Assembly (NCBI RefSeq): GCF_907164555.1
Contig: NZ_CAJQZC010000001.1
Location: 558,001-622,000, forward strand
Direction of reading: 5' to 3'
Length of the DNA: 64,000 nucleotides
DNA from: Paraburkholderia saeva
Lineage (GTDB): Bacteria > Pseudomonadota > Gammaproteobacteria > Burkholderiales > Burkholderiaceae
Numbering within the stretch: position 1 is the stretch's first letter; each line of letters starts with the position of its first letter. The notes below the pieces were generated by a model, which worked only from the letters and a program-made list of their open reading frames with translations, did not search any database and was not told where the DNA came from. Position numbers and translations under genes: made by a program. Shown one piece after another: positions 17,546 to 26,795 of this stretch.

Positions 17546-19191
17546 ACAGAGGCCTTCTCTGGATACAACTGAATTTGCGAGGAACGGTCTCCCAGGATAC
17601 TGCATCGTTGCAGCATCACCGAGAGTTGACGCTGATCACTACCTATCCCGCAGCGTGCAGGAACAAACGTTGGGGTGAGCTGCAATTCGTAGCAGTTGCC
17701 CGTATGATCCATGGGCAATGAAACGACGGTTTTTGTTGCACGTTTGAGCTTTACCGGGGCCCCGTCTGCGTTCCCGTCACGGAAAACCTGAATCGAAATT
17801 GAAGGTTGAGGAAGCCAGGCGGGGGCCATGAATTCAACTTCTACACTGCGTGCGCCCTGCAAAGGAGCTGTCTGTATTTTCAGGCGATCGCCAACCCACC
17901 CATCCACCTCCACGCCGGTTATCAGATTTTCCTGTCTCGAATCAGCTAGCGCGTGCAGGAACAGATCCCAATACTCGTTTGCCATGCGTCGCGAATCGGA
18001 GAATTCGTTAGCACGTTGTTGCCCGGCATGGATGAGTCGAGCGCGAAGCGCTTCGTCGCCGACGAGCGTAATCATCGCGTCTGCGATCTGATCGGGAACG
18101 CGTGGATCGAAAAGAATCGCCGCCTCAGCCGCTACTTCCGGCAGTGATGTCGTATTGCTGCATGCTACCGGAACGCCCGCAGCCATTGCCTCGATGACAG
18201 GCAGACCAAAGCCCTCATAAAGGGAGGGAAACACCACGCCACGGCAATGCGACACCAGCGTGGAAAGTTCTGAATTCGGAAGATACCCAGGGAAAGTTAT
18301 GCGGTCGCCCAGATTCATGGCGCGCGCTGCATTCATTAACCACTCCTGGCGCGCTCCCGGAGCACCCGTACATACCAGCTTGATATCGGTCGCCAGTCCC
18401 CCACCGCTACAAGCCATGCCGAAAGCCGTAAGCAGCATCTCGTGATTCTTATGCTTCCAGAAATTGGCTGGGTAAATCAGATACCGATGAGGCGCGAGGC
18501 CGAGGCGATCCAGAACCTGTGTGCCTTCACTCGTTTCGGGAGCGATCCGACGAGCCATGCGCAAATGGATTGTCCGGATGCGCGAAGGATCGAGCTCGCC
18601 ATGGACAATTGCGGATTGTCGCGAGTAATCGGAAATGGCCGCAAGTGCCGTGGCCCTGCGCGACGCATCCAGAAAGGTCTGCCCGCGATGGGCTACATCT
18701 TCCGGGGCAAAAAACTCCGGATACGTCTTGTACTGCAAATCATAGATCGTACAGACGGTCGGAATGCCCGGCTCAAAATAGGTCGGGGCGGTAAACGGGC
18801 AGAAGAGCAGATCGACGCCGAGACCGCGAAGTAGCGCCGCGGCTCCTCGTCGCTTAAGCCTCGTATTCAACCTGTAACCGATTCGGCTCAGGACTCTTCT
18901 CGCTCTGGCTGGAATGCGCGGGCTGACGCGAGCAGCAAGTCTCTTCAGCCGTGGACGCGCGGAGTTTGCCGCGACGGGGCCGATGACCATCGTGCGCTGC
19001 ATATTGGATCGATCAAGCGCGGCCAGCTCGTCGTGTGACGCTGCTTGCGTAAGCAGGATGAACTGCGTCTCTGGCGCCATCTCAGCCAGTTGACGCAGCA
19101 AGTCCAATACGAAAATTTTTGCGCCACCGTTCTCGCCGCCTGGCAGAACGGGTGTCAAGTCAACTGCAACCCGCAGGGGCGGCTTACTCAT
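17542..19191 (-). CDS. Glycosyltransferase family 4 with extra C-terminal beta module
   Basis: This 549-residue protein is longer than a usual GT4 enzyme (about 380). Residues 1-410 form the GT-B fold, with VDLTPVLPGGENGGAK at the start, YPANFWKHKNHEMLLTAF, and the donor-binding motif YEGFGLPVIEAMAAGVPVA. Residues from about 420 onward are an additional, apparently beta-rich module with WVGDRLKIQTAPLQGARSVE and GIGSDQRQLSVMLQRCSI. Such a tail could bind carbohydrate or position the acceptor. It overlaps both neighbours by 4 bases (ATGA), so it is tightly coupled in the operon. Donor unknown. Confidence 0.9.
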   Translation of the reverse strand: MSKPPLRVAVDLTPVLPGGENGGAKIFVLDLLRQLAEMAPETQFILLTQAASHDELAALDRSNMQRTMVIGPVAANSARPRLKRLAARVSPRIPARARRVLSRIGYRLNTRLKRRGAAALLRGLGVDLLFCPFTAPTYFEPGIPTVCTIYDLQYKTYPEFFAPEDVAHRGQTFLDASRRATALAAISDYSRQSAIVHGELDPSRIRTIHLRMARRIAPETSEGTQVLDRLGLAPHRYLIYPANFWKHKNHEMLLTAFGMACSGGGLATDIKLVCTGAPGARQEWLMNAARAMNLGDRITFPGYLPNSELSTLVSHCRGVVFPSLYEGFGLPVIEAMAAGVPVACSNTTSLPEVAAEAAILFDPRVPDQIADAMITLVGDEALRARLIHAGQQRANEFSDSRRMANEYWDLFLHALADSRQENLITGVEVDGWVGDRLKIQTAPLQGARSVEVEFMAPAWLPQPSISIQVFRDGNADGAPVKLKRATKTVVSLPMDHTGNCYELQLTPTFVPARCGIGSDQRQLSVMLQRCSILGDRSSQIQLYPEKASV

Positions 19192-20456
19192 GGTTCATCG
19201 ATCCGTTTTTCAAGTTTCTCTGCTTCGCTCCAGCGCCCCAATTTTGCGATCCAGCGAAAAGCCGGATGGCGGAACAGACCCTTTACGTCGTTCAGAAGGG
19301 ACGAAATCTGCTTCTCCTGATTGGCGAGTTCAGATTTTTGTACTTTCAGCAAAGCCTCGCGCGATGAGTTCTTCTCATGGGCACGCCGCACCACGTCTCT
19401 CAGGAGCTTAATTTGATTTCCACGCGCCGCCCGGTCTGCTTCCGATTCATGCACTAAACGCGTCAACGTTTCGATCTGCTCACCGCGAGCAACCCGATCG
19501 GCTTCCGACTCATGCACTGAACGCGTCAACGTTTCGATCTGCTCACCGCGAGCAATCCTATCAGCATTCGCGGCCAATTCACGTTTGCGCAGATCTAACA
19601 ATGCAGTTGTCAGGCGTCCGTGTGGACTCGTCTGCAAGGCAGAGTCAACCTGTTCGGACGAATTGGTCTGAAACGGCACCCGGCTTACTGCAAAAAACAT
19701 ATCGTAGTGGTCGAAGATTGCGCGCTCAAATGCAATGTGTTTTGCGCCCAACCGCTCGAACAGCCGTGTGACAGAGTTTTCGCTAAAAAGGTAAATGTGT
19801 TCCTGAGGGATCAGCATCTCCAAGAATCGTGCACTGCTTTCAACCAGTTCCCCGTACTCCATGTTCTCTTTGAACTGTGGCGTCTGGATCAGAAGCAGAC
19901 CGTCTGGCTTTAGTAGTTCCATGCACCGCGCCATTGTTGCAACAGGATCGGCCAAATGTTCGAGCACGTCCATTGCAACGATGATGTCGACACTAGCTGA
20001 CGGCATATCAAGATTCTCTATCGGCCCAACGGAGACGGGTATTCCGAAAGTCTTCTTGCCAAACTCTACGACCCAAGGGCTCATCTCCACGCCAGAAGCA
20101 TCGTATCCCGCTTGGCGCATCAAGGCGACGAAGCTGCCGTGCGAGCAGCCCAATTCCACTACTTTTGCCGTTGGCAACCTGTACTTGAGTAGTGTGTTAA
20201 GCCAGTGCAAGTTTCGCTCGGTAAGGTCCTGTCTAGCACGCGAATAGATATCGGCAGTACCAAACTGGTCTTGCTGACGCTCAAGCCAATAGCTCTTCCC
20301 ATAGAAATCGGTGTCGTCATCCTTAACGAACGAGTGTTCGTGTGGAATCTGCTTAAGGTAAACAAGCGTGCCACAGTTTTTGCACTCGCCGTAGTCAGGG
20401 CCGAACGGGCGGAAAGCGTTGTTTCCGCACCAACAGGCTTGTATAGAGGTCACCAT
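19188..20456 (-). CDS. SAM-dependent methyltransferase with C-terminal coiled coil, candidate O-antigen chain terminator
   Basis: This 422-residue protein starts with a probable zinc-binding segment (CWCGNNAFRPFGPDYGECKNC). A class I methyltransferase domain follows (VVELGCSHGSFVALM near residue 100, then VAMDVLEHLADP and LLKPDGLLLIQTPQF). The C-terminal part, about residues 275-400, is a charged coiled coil built partly from 21-residue repeats (three heptads each). It lies directly downstream of wzt, whose C-terminal domain should recognise the chain end. By analogy with E. coli WbdD (methyltransferase, kinase and coiled-coil ruler), it may cap the O-chain and set its length, although no kinase domain is present here. 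Start at 20456 is chosen because the family begins at the cysteine motif; upstream in-frame codons reach 20573. Confidence 0.84.
   Translation of the reverse strand: MVTSIQACWCGNNAFRPFGPDYGECKNCGTLVYLKQIPHEHSFVKDDDTDFYGKSYWLERQQDQFGTADIYSRARQDLTERNLHWLNTLLKYRLPTAKVVELGCSHGSFVALMRQAGYDASGVEMSPWVVEFGKKTFGIPVSVGPIENLDMPSASVDIIVAMDVLEHLADPVATMARCMELLKPDGLLLIQTPQFKENMEYGELVESSARFLEMLIPQEHIYLFSENSVTRLFERLGAKHIAFERAIFDHYDMFFAVSRVPFQTNSSEQVDSALQTSPHGRLTTALLDLRKRELAANADRIARGEQIETLTRSVHESEADRVARGEQIETLTRLVHESEADRAARGNQIKLLRDVVRRAHEKNSSREALLKVQKSELANQEKQISSLLNDVKGLFRHPAFRWIAKLGRWSEAEKLEKRIDEP
19438..19563 (-). repeat. Two tandem 63-bp repeats within the coiled coil of the methyltransferase gene
   Basis: Units 19438-19500 and 19501-19563 match at 58 of 63 positions by direct comparison. 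Each encodes 21 residues (ADRxARGEQIETLTRxVHESE). A third, degenerate unit (ADRAARGNQIKLL...) lies just below 19438. The period equals three heptads, so gain or loss of a unit would keep both the reading frame and the coiled-coil register. Confidence 0.9.
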
Positions 20457-20556
20457 GATGTTTTGAGTGCAACCAGTTACGTTTGTCCGCGCTAGCGATT
20501 CGGTATTGATTGCCGATCCTTGATTCTTATAAATAGGTTGGGCGGCGCGTCTTACG

Positions 20557-22014
20557 TCATCGCCTCGGAGCATCTATCAGTGGACTTGAGGCGCTGATTG
20601 TCATTGACAAATTTCCATCCAGGTCCGCAATGCCATGATGGGTCAATTTCGCTACGCCCTCATCAAGTGCCAAGCCAACTGAGAAAGAACCTGCGTTGGG
20701 AACATGACAATGGCGTACTTCTGCAATGGACATTTCTGCATGAGACACGGCTTCGCGATTTTCCCAAACTGCTTGCGATATCGATGCAAGTCCGATTTCA
20801 AAGACGTACTCGCCTGGAGCTAGCGCCAATTTGATCTCTTGCCGACAAATTAATCTCGAACCTACTTCCGGGGTGGGTGGCAGTTCATTGAGCAATTGCC
20901 AACTATTCTTGCCATGAACCGTGATGCCGCGTTCGTTTTGCAATACGATGCCGCAGTTCGGAGCACCCATCTGTTTTTCCAGCTCAAACTCATAGTAAAG
21001 GACGGCGATATCGCCCTGACGGAATGAGTTGCACGCATCACCAGCTTTGTTACAGATCGCGACTCCAACACAGTGTGCGGTACCGTCGGTAATCTGAGAC
21101 GTCGCGGTCAGGTCGACAAACGCTTCTGGAGGCGGACGGTGACCGACCTCACCGAGTGCGCGAGGCTGCGAAGAGGTCGTGGAGGCTATCTCTGGCAGCG
21201 TGGCGGCGACGGTTGTATTCGCTTGGTGGAGCAAGTAATAACGCTTTGCCGCTTCTGACGCCGCTCCAAAGAATTGTGGGACGCCGTGATCGAGCAGGAT
21301 CGCTCGCTCGCAATATTGCTCAATATCTGGCATCGAGTGGGACACAAGGAGGATGGCTGTTCCGGCGTCACGCAATTGCTCGAGACGCGTATAGCACTTC
21401 TTCCGGAAAAACACGTCACCAACGGCCAGCGCCTCATCGATGATGACAATAGACGCATCGATATGCGCCTGCACAGCGAAGGCGAGCCGCACGAACATCC
21501 CGCTTGAATAAGTCATAACGGGTTGATCGATGAAATCACCAATGTCGGCGAACTCGACGATCTGATCGTAGCGTTCTTCGATTTCTCTCTGACTTAGACC
21601 AAGAATCCGGCCGTTCAGGAAGACGTTCTCACGGCCGCTGAACTCCGGATTAAAGCCGCTTCCCAACTCCAGCAACGCAGCGACCCGTCCGTGTACGTCG
21701 ACATCGCCGTTGGTCGGCGTGAGCGTGCCGGCAAGAATCTGCAACAACGTGCTCTTGCCACTGCCATTTCGACCGATGATGCCAATCGTCTCGCCGCGAC
21801 GAACCTGAAAAGAGACGTCGCGCAACGCCCAGAATTCGCGAAAGTAGTGGGGCGACGGCCCGGGCTTCACAATGCCCATCGCCGCGCCGGCACGATTCGC
21901 TGTATGGTGCAGGCGCGGTAGGACGAGTTGCTTCAACCGGTCTCTCGGCGTCTTGTAGATCTCGTAACGCTTGCTGAGGTTACGGACGTCGATGACGATT
22001 TCTTCAGACGACAT
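20557..22014 (-). CDS. wzt: O-antigen ABC transporter ATP-binding protein with carbohydrate-binding C-terminal domain
   Basis: This 485-residue protein has an N-terminal ABC ATPase: Walker A GRNGSGKST (about residues 81-89), the signature YSSGM, and Walker B IVIIDEALAVGD, followed by the switch histidine in LLVSHSM. A linker leads to a C-terminal domain from about residue 290 (FVDLTATSQITDG...), the Wzt-C type that binds the chain terminus in length-controlled systems. The ATG at 22014 overlaps the end of wzm by 11 bases. With Wzm it should export the finished polysaccharide across the inner membrane. The following gene encodes a candidate terminator. Confidence 0.94.
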   Translation of the reverse strand: MSSEEIVIDVRNLSKRYEIYKTPRDRLKQLVLPRLHHTANRAGAAMGIVKPGPSPHYFREFWALRDVSFQVRRGETIGIIGRNGSGKSTLLQILAGTLTPTNGDVDVHGRVAALLELGSGFNPEFSGRENVFLNGRILGLSQREIEERYDQIVEFADIGDFIDQPVMTYSSGMFVRLAFAVQAHIDASIVIIDEALAVGDVFFRKKCYTRLEQLRDAGTAILLVSHSMPDIEQYCERAILLDHGVPQFFGAASEAAKRYYLLHQANTTVAATLPEIASTTSSQPRALGEVGHRPPPEAFVDLTATSQITDGTAHCVGVAICNKAGDACNSFRQGDIAVLYYEFELEKQMGAPNCGIVLQNERGITVHGKNSWQLLNELPPTPEVGSRLICRQEIKLALAPGEYVFEIGLASISQAVWENREAVSHAEMSIAEVRHCHVPNAGSFSVGLALDEGVAKLTHHGIADLDGNLSMTISASSPLIDAPRR

Positions 22015-22828
22015 CTGCAAAACCTCGACGTGATTTCTGGAACCACCAGTATCCGATCTGGAAGATCACCAGACCGATCACCAGGCTAAGTGCCCACTCT
22101 TCCCACTGAAAGGGTTTGCCCCACAACATCAGATTGCGCAGTTGGATAACGGGCAGGGTGATTGGATTCCAGGCAAGAAAAGCCTTATATGCCTCCGGCA
22201 GCGAATCGATCGGGTAAAAGATCGGCGCCAGAAAAAGCGAAATGGTGACCAGCATGCCGATGACCTGCGAGAGATCGCGCAGGTAGACACCGAGCGACGC
22301 CAGAATCCACGACATCCCCATGATCATCAGCATCAGCGGAAGGAGGGCGATCGGAATCAGCAGAATGCCGACGTGAATGTCCACCCGGGATATCAGGCAA
22401 AACAGCAGAAGCGCGCCAAAGCTGACGAGAAAGTGCAACATCGCCGAGAACAACGCCATCCAGGGCAGTATCTCCAATGGAAACACGACCTTCTTGACGT
22501 AATTGGCGTGACTGGTGATGAGACTCGGTGCTCGATTGAGGCACTCGGCGAAAAAGCTGTGAACGATGATGCCCGAGAACAGGACAATCGCAAATGCGAT
22601 CTTGCTCTCGTCGCTGCGGCCGCCCCATCGGGCTTTGAACGCAACGCTGAACACGAACGTGTAGATGGCCAGCATCAACAGCGGGTTGAAAAGAGACCAG
22701 ACGACGCCCAGCATCGAGCCCTTGTAGCGGCCAATAAAGTCGCGCTTGACAAGTTCCCGGAGTAACTCGCGGTGTTGCAGGAAGCCCCGGAGCATCGCAC
22801 CTGGCGTCGCGGGATGATTGTTACTCAT
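22004..22828 (-). CDS. wzm: O-antigen ABC transporter permease
   Basis: This 274-residue ABC-2 type permease has six predicted membrane helices. Its N-terminal amphipathic region LVKRDFIGRYKGSMLGVVWSLFNPLLMLAIYTFVF is the hallmark of polysaccharide exporters (Wzm, KpsM, RfbA). The SLFLAPIFYPIDSLPEAYK and WNPITLPVIQLRNLMLWGK regions near the C-terminus also fit. I start it at ATG 22828; a TTG immediately before is in frame. It forms the transport channel with Wzt, whose gene overlaps its end, and it follows manC by about 100 bases in the same operon. Confidence 0.94.
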   Translation of the reverse strand: MSNNHPATPGAMLRGFLQHRELLRELVKRDFIGRYKGSMLGVVWSLFNPLLMLAIYTFVFSVAFKARWGGRSDESKIAFAIVLFSGIIVHSFFAECLNRAPSLITSHANYVKKVVFPLEILPWMALFSAMLHFLVSFGALLLFCLISRVDIHVGILLIPIALLPLMLMIMGMSWILASLGVYLRDLSQVIGMLVTISLFLAPIFYPIDSLPEAYKAFLAWNPITLPVIQLRNLMLWGKPFQWEEWALSLVIGLVIFQIGYWWFQKSRRGFADVV

Positions 22829-22926
22829 CAACTAGATTGCCTGTTTTGATAGGGTACACAAACACGTCAACATCGTTACGGGACAGCGTCCCTCGTCACA
22901 GTCTCAAAGGCCTGACCAGTGCTAAA

Positions 22927-24342
22927 TCAGGCGCGGCCGTAAATGTCTTCAAAGCGAACGATGTCGTCCTCGCCCAGATACGCACCGCTCTGGACCTCGA
23001 TCATGACCAGACTGAGAATTCCCGGGTTCTCGAGGCGGTGTTTATGACCGGCAGGGATGTACGTGGATTCGTTGGTGTTGACGAAGAGTTCAAGATCGCC
23101 GTTCACGACTTTGGCCATGCCTCTGACCACAATCCAGTGCTCACTTCGATGGTGATGCATCTGCAGACTGAGGCTTGCGCCGGGCTTGACTTCGATGCGC
23201 TTGATCTTGAAGCCGTTGCCTTCTTCCAGAACCGTGTAAGTGCCCCAGGGGCGATGAACCGTGCGGTGAAGCTTGTGAGCCTCGTGGCCGGTGGCCTTCA
23301 GTTGTGCGTAGATGTGTTTGACATCCTGGGCGCTGGACTTGTCGGCTACGAGTACTGCGTCAGGGGTGTCGATGATGATGAGGTCATCGACACCGACCGT
23401 GCCTATCAGGCGGTCCGTGCTCTGGATAATACAGTTGTGAGTGTTGTGCACCAGGGCGTCGCCCTGAATCCTGTTTCCGCTATTGTCTGGCTCGGAAAGA
23501 TTACCCAACGCCGTCCACGAGCCGATATCGCTCCAGCCAATGCTGCACGGTACGACGGCTATCTGATCTGACTTTTCCATGACGGCATAGTCAATCGAAA
23601 CGTCGGGCACGTTCTTGAAGGACTCGGCATCGAGTTCGAGCTGGCTGAACCCGTCACCTTCCGCGGCGCGCGACAACTCCTCACACGCAGCGGTGGCGGC
23701 GAGAATCTCCGGGCAATGCAGCTTCATCTGTTGCAACATTGTGCCGGCGCTAAAGCAGAAGATTCCCGAGTTCCAGAGGAATCGCCCAGACGCAAGGTAT
23801 TCCTGCGCTTTCTCGAGCGAGGGCTTTTCCACAAAGCGCAAGACTTCGTTGCCCTTTGCTTCGATATAGCCGTAGCCCGTCTCGGCGCTGTCGGGCTGAA
23901 TGCCGAACGTTACAAGTTTGCCAGTCGCAGCCAGTTCACTCGCCTTCAATACGGCCTCGCCGAAGGCGTGCTGCTCGGAAATCAGGTGGTCGGCCGCAAG
24001 GACCAGCATGAGCGCATCGGGACCGTGGCGCCTGGCAACCTGCAGCGCGGCAATGGCGATCGCCGCGGCAGTGTTGCGCCCGCAAGGTTCAAGCACGAAC
24101 GAGGTCTGAAGCTTTGTGGCGTTGACTTCACGAAACTCATCCTGCGTTTTGAAGAGAAGGTCCCGGTTGGTGACCGTCAGGATCTCTGCGACACCCGGCA
24201 GCTGCGCCGCACGCAAAAACGCCTTCTGCAGCAGGCTTTGTCCGTCTGCCAGGCGGATAAATGGCTTGGGATGCAGTTCGCGTGAAACCGGCCACAGCCT
24301 CGATCCAGCGCCGCCACAAAGAATTGTCGTAATCAACTGCAT
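22927..24342 (-). CDS. manC: Mannose-1-phosphate guanylyltransferase / mannose-6-phosphate isomerase
   Basis: This 471-residue bifunctional enzyme supplies GDP-mannose. The N-terminal pyrophosphorylase shows ILCGGAGSRLWPVSRELHPKPF, FVLEPCGRNTAAAIAIAAL and FVEKPSLEKAQEYL. The C-terminal type II phosphomannose isomerase cupin carries VKPGASLSLQMHHHRSEHWIVV, with the metal-binding His residues. The ATG at 24342 has GAGGGA upstream and matches family starts; the frame upstream is not needed. It is the first gene of the long minus-strand operon. GDP-mannose feeds Gmd and Fcl. Phosphomannomutase (manB) is not in the window and must be elsewhere. Confidence 0.96.
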   Translation of the reverse strand: MQLITTILCGGAGSRLWPVSRELHPKPFIRLADGQSLLQKAFLRAAQLPGVAEILTVTNRDLLFKTQDEFREVNATKLQTSFVLEPCGRNTAAAIAIAALQVARRHGPDALMLVLAADHLISEQHAFGEAVLKASELAATGKLVTFGIQPDSAETGYGYIEAKGNEVLRFVEKPSLEKAQEYLASGRFLWNSGIFCFSAGTMLQQMKLHCPEILAATAACEELSRAAEGDGFSQLELDAESFKNVPDVSIDYAVMEKSDQIAVVPCSIGWSDIGSWTALGNLSEPDNSGNRIQGDALVHNTHNCIIQSTDRLIGTVGVDDLIIIDTPDAVLVADKSSAQDVKHIYAQLKATGHEAHKLHRTVHRPWGTYTVLEEGNGFKIKRIEVKPGASLSLQMHHHRSEHWIVVRGMAKVVNGDLELFVNTNESTYIPAGHKHRLENPGILSLVMIEVQSGAYLGEDDIVRFEDIYGRA

Positions 24343-25637
24343 AGACTTCCCTCGATAAATCTCTCGACTTTCAGATCGCGCTGTCGCGGTCGCACGAGTC
24401 AAGGCGTAAATTGGATGCCTCTTTTCTTTATGTCATCGATGCCGGGAGGCGAATGACTACTTCAGTGCAATTTGTGGCCTCGGAGCGTCGCTGCTGCAGG
24501 GCGCGTTGAGTTCCGTTCGATGATCGAAAATCGTGATCTGGCCATGTGTGGGTTGACGCGCCAACACATGTCGATGCTTGTCATATTGTTTACCAGTCCG
24601 GCGGCAGCATCGCGTCGGTGTCAATCGTTCGGTCGTAGGGGAAATGTCTGCCGAAGCCGGGCGGCCGGGCAAGGCGCCCGCGGGACCAGGCGGCAACGCT
24701 CCAGGTTCGACAGCTACGCGACACAGGCACGACTCGCGGTATTCGCAGCGTCTCAATGTCGCGTCCCGCCGACTGCCGGTGAGGTTTGGGGCTGGAACTG
24801 ACAGAGAAAAAAGATGCAAACCGATGGGCCGCGGCCTGAAGCTCCGGTGACGCCCCTGTGCGTACTCATCCCCGCTGTCGTTTAGAGGAGCGAGTATATC
24901 AAGGTAGGGAGGGTGGGGCAATTTTGAGAGGGAGCCCGCCAAGGCGGCATGTATCAACGTGTAAGCACGCGGCATCTGCGAAATGTCCGGTTGCCTGTCG
25001 TTTCGTGGCGAGCGCGTCAGTCCCTTGCCATTTTCCTGGTCACCCGGTTCCAGGCAGTGTCGTATTCGTACAAACCCGCGGACGGTCTTGCAACGTACGG
25101 TAAACTAGCGATCGGTCGCTATCCGCACGCCTTCGCGAGCGGGACGCCTCATTTTTTACCACCCCAACCTATACGCCATTGATCTATAAAGCTTTTACAA
25201 ACAGCAACATCTTTGGTGCGAAGAGCATGTCACCATTGCTGCCTGTCGGGGACCGTACATATCCGGGCGGACAATGGGTGCTAAATGTTGGGCGAGTGGA
25301 CCGGAGCCGTCGAATGGGCAGGGATGTATTCCCCAGCGGTTCGGCGGGAGAGCATCGTCGCGACCTATCCGCAAGCTGCGTCGTCTGACCCGTCATGACG
25401 CCCGCGACAGGCGCCAGGTCGCTCCTTGATGCCGGGCCGGCATCATCCGCTACCTATCCGCTTTTGCCGCGCGTAACTTGGTTGGTTTAAGTCGGTTGAT
25501 CTCGATCATCATTGTTCGTGGGGCGTCGTCCTCATTGGTTTCGATTTTTTGAATTGACTGCGCAGTAGAAATGACGGACGCGTTGAGCGCTGCGTCATTC
25601 TTACCTTCGACTGCACTGAGCAACAGGATTTGAAAGC
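24343..25637. other. Large non-coding divergent region between manC operon and the GDP-fucose block
   Basis: About 1.3 kb lies between divergent operons with no credible gene. The longest open frame (24457-24975, minus) has no recognisable motif, a skewed composition and no ribosome-binding site. The region must hold the two promoters, but I could not place a well-spaced -35/-10 pair on either strand. No ops/JUMPstart element, tRNA or insertion sequence remnant was recognised. Either a small RNA or decayed sequence could occupy it. Confidence 0.55.
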
Positions 25638-26795
25638 ATGCACATTGGGTTCGATATCTCCCAGACTGGCTCCGGAAAAGCAGGGTGCGGTTACTTCGCG
25701 CACGCTTTGGTGCAAGCCATGATTGACGTCGCCCCTCAGCACAAATATTCGCTCTATCCCAGTTTCGGTGATTTCTTCTTCGATGCGTTGATGCCTGTTC
25801 GAAATCCCTATCCGGGGAGAAGTGTGGAGTACGGTCCAAGGCATCTCACGCGGGAAACCGCCCGTGCATTCTGGACTGGCGGTGACACAGAAAATTCGTT
25901 GGGGTCGCCGGACGTCATTCACTCCAATAACTTCTGGTCGCCAGTGCAGATTGCATCGAGCCGCCTTGTCTATACCTTTTACGATATGGGCTTTACGGTC
26001 GATCCGTCATGGACGACCGAAGCAAACAGACTGGGATGCTTTGAAGGCGTGTTTCGCTCGGCCGCGGCCGCGGACTGGGTCGTCGCAATCTCGGAGGCTT
26101 CGCGCGAACACTATCTGAAGGTGTTTCCTCATTTTCCCGCGGACCGCCTTCGTGTGATCTACCCGTGCTCGCGTTTCGCGGATTCGTCGGCACTCGGCAA
26201 GCGCCCTCAGGCCCTCGATGGCATTCCGGAAGGCGGTTTTTGGCTGAACGTAGGAACTGTCGAGCCACGCAAAAACCAGCGTCGTCTGGCTACGGCTTAC
26301 GCTCGGTATCTTGCTTTGGGCGGCAAGCCGATGCCGCTTGTTCTGGCAGGGGGCCGAGGCTGGCTGATGGAGGATTTCCAGAGGCATCTGAGCGAACTGG
26401 GTATCGAAGCGCAGATTGTCATGACCGGATATGTGTCGGACGACGAGTTGATCTGGTTGTATCGGAACTGCTACGCAAATCTGTACCCGTCGTTGTTTGA
26501 GGGTTTTGGTTTGCCGGTCCTTGAGGGCATGCAGTTTGGAGCACCGACGGTGGCTACCGCTTCGAGCTCGGTTCCGGAGGCGGCCGGAAATGCTGCCATT
26601 CTGCTTGATCCAAAGGACATCGAGGGTTGGGCGCAAGCAATGCTGCGTCTGGGGGGCAATCGAATGGAGCGAGACGCTCTCGGCGCGGCTGCCGTTGAGC
26701 AGGCAAAGCGGTTTGACTGGAAGCGTAGCGCTGCCAGCTTGCTGCAACTCTACGAAGAGGCGGTAGCCTTACCAAAACGGCGCGTGATGACATGA
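25638..26795 (+). CDS. Glycosyltransferase family 4
   Basis: This 385-residue GT-B enzyme begins MHIGFDISQTGSGKAGCGYFAH, typical of the mannosyltransferase-like O-antigen enzymes. Further features are the acceptor-domain SPDVIHSNNFWSP, the linker FWLNVGTVEPRKNQRRLATAYA, and the donor site FEGFGLPVLEGMQFGAPTVA (E-x7-E). AGGA precedes the start by 9 bases. It is the first gene of the plus-strand block and overlaps the next gene by 4 bases (ATGA). With GDP-sugar genes following, a GDP-mannose or GDP-deoxyhexose donor is likely but not proven. Confidence 0.91.
   Translation: MHIGFDISQTGSGKAGCGYFAHALVQAMIDVAPQHKYSLYPSFGDFFFDALMPVRNPYPGRSVEYGPRHLTRETARAFWTGGDTENSLGSPDVIHSNNFWSPVQIASSRLVYTFYDMGFTVDPSWTTEANRLGCFEGVFRSAAAADWVVAISEASREHYLKVFPHFPADRLRVIYPCSRFADSSALGKRPQALDGIPEGGFWLNVGTVEPRKNQRRLATAYARYLALGGKPMPLVLAGGRGWLMEDFQRHLSELGIEAQIVMTGYVSDDELIWLYRNCYANLYPSLFEGFGLPVLEGMQFGAPTVATASSSVPEAAGNAAILLDPKDIEGWAQAMLRLGGNRMERDALGAAAVEQAKRFDWKRSAASLLQLYEEAVALPKRRVMT

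Noticed and set aside
24457..24975. Minus-strand frame of 172 codons in the large intergenic region
   Set aside because: Pro/Arg/Cys-rich with no motif, no ribosome-binding site and no operon partner.
26759..26769. GGCGGTAGCCT resembles the ops/JUMPstart element
   Set aside because: It lies inside the end of the GT4 coding sequence, is explained by the codons there, and lacks the rest of the 39-base JUMPstart pattern.
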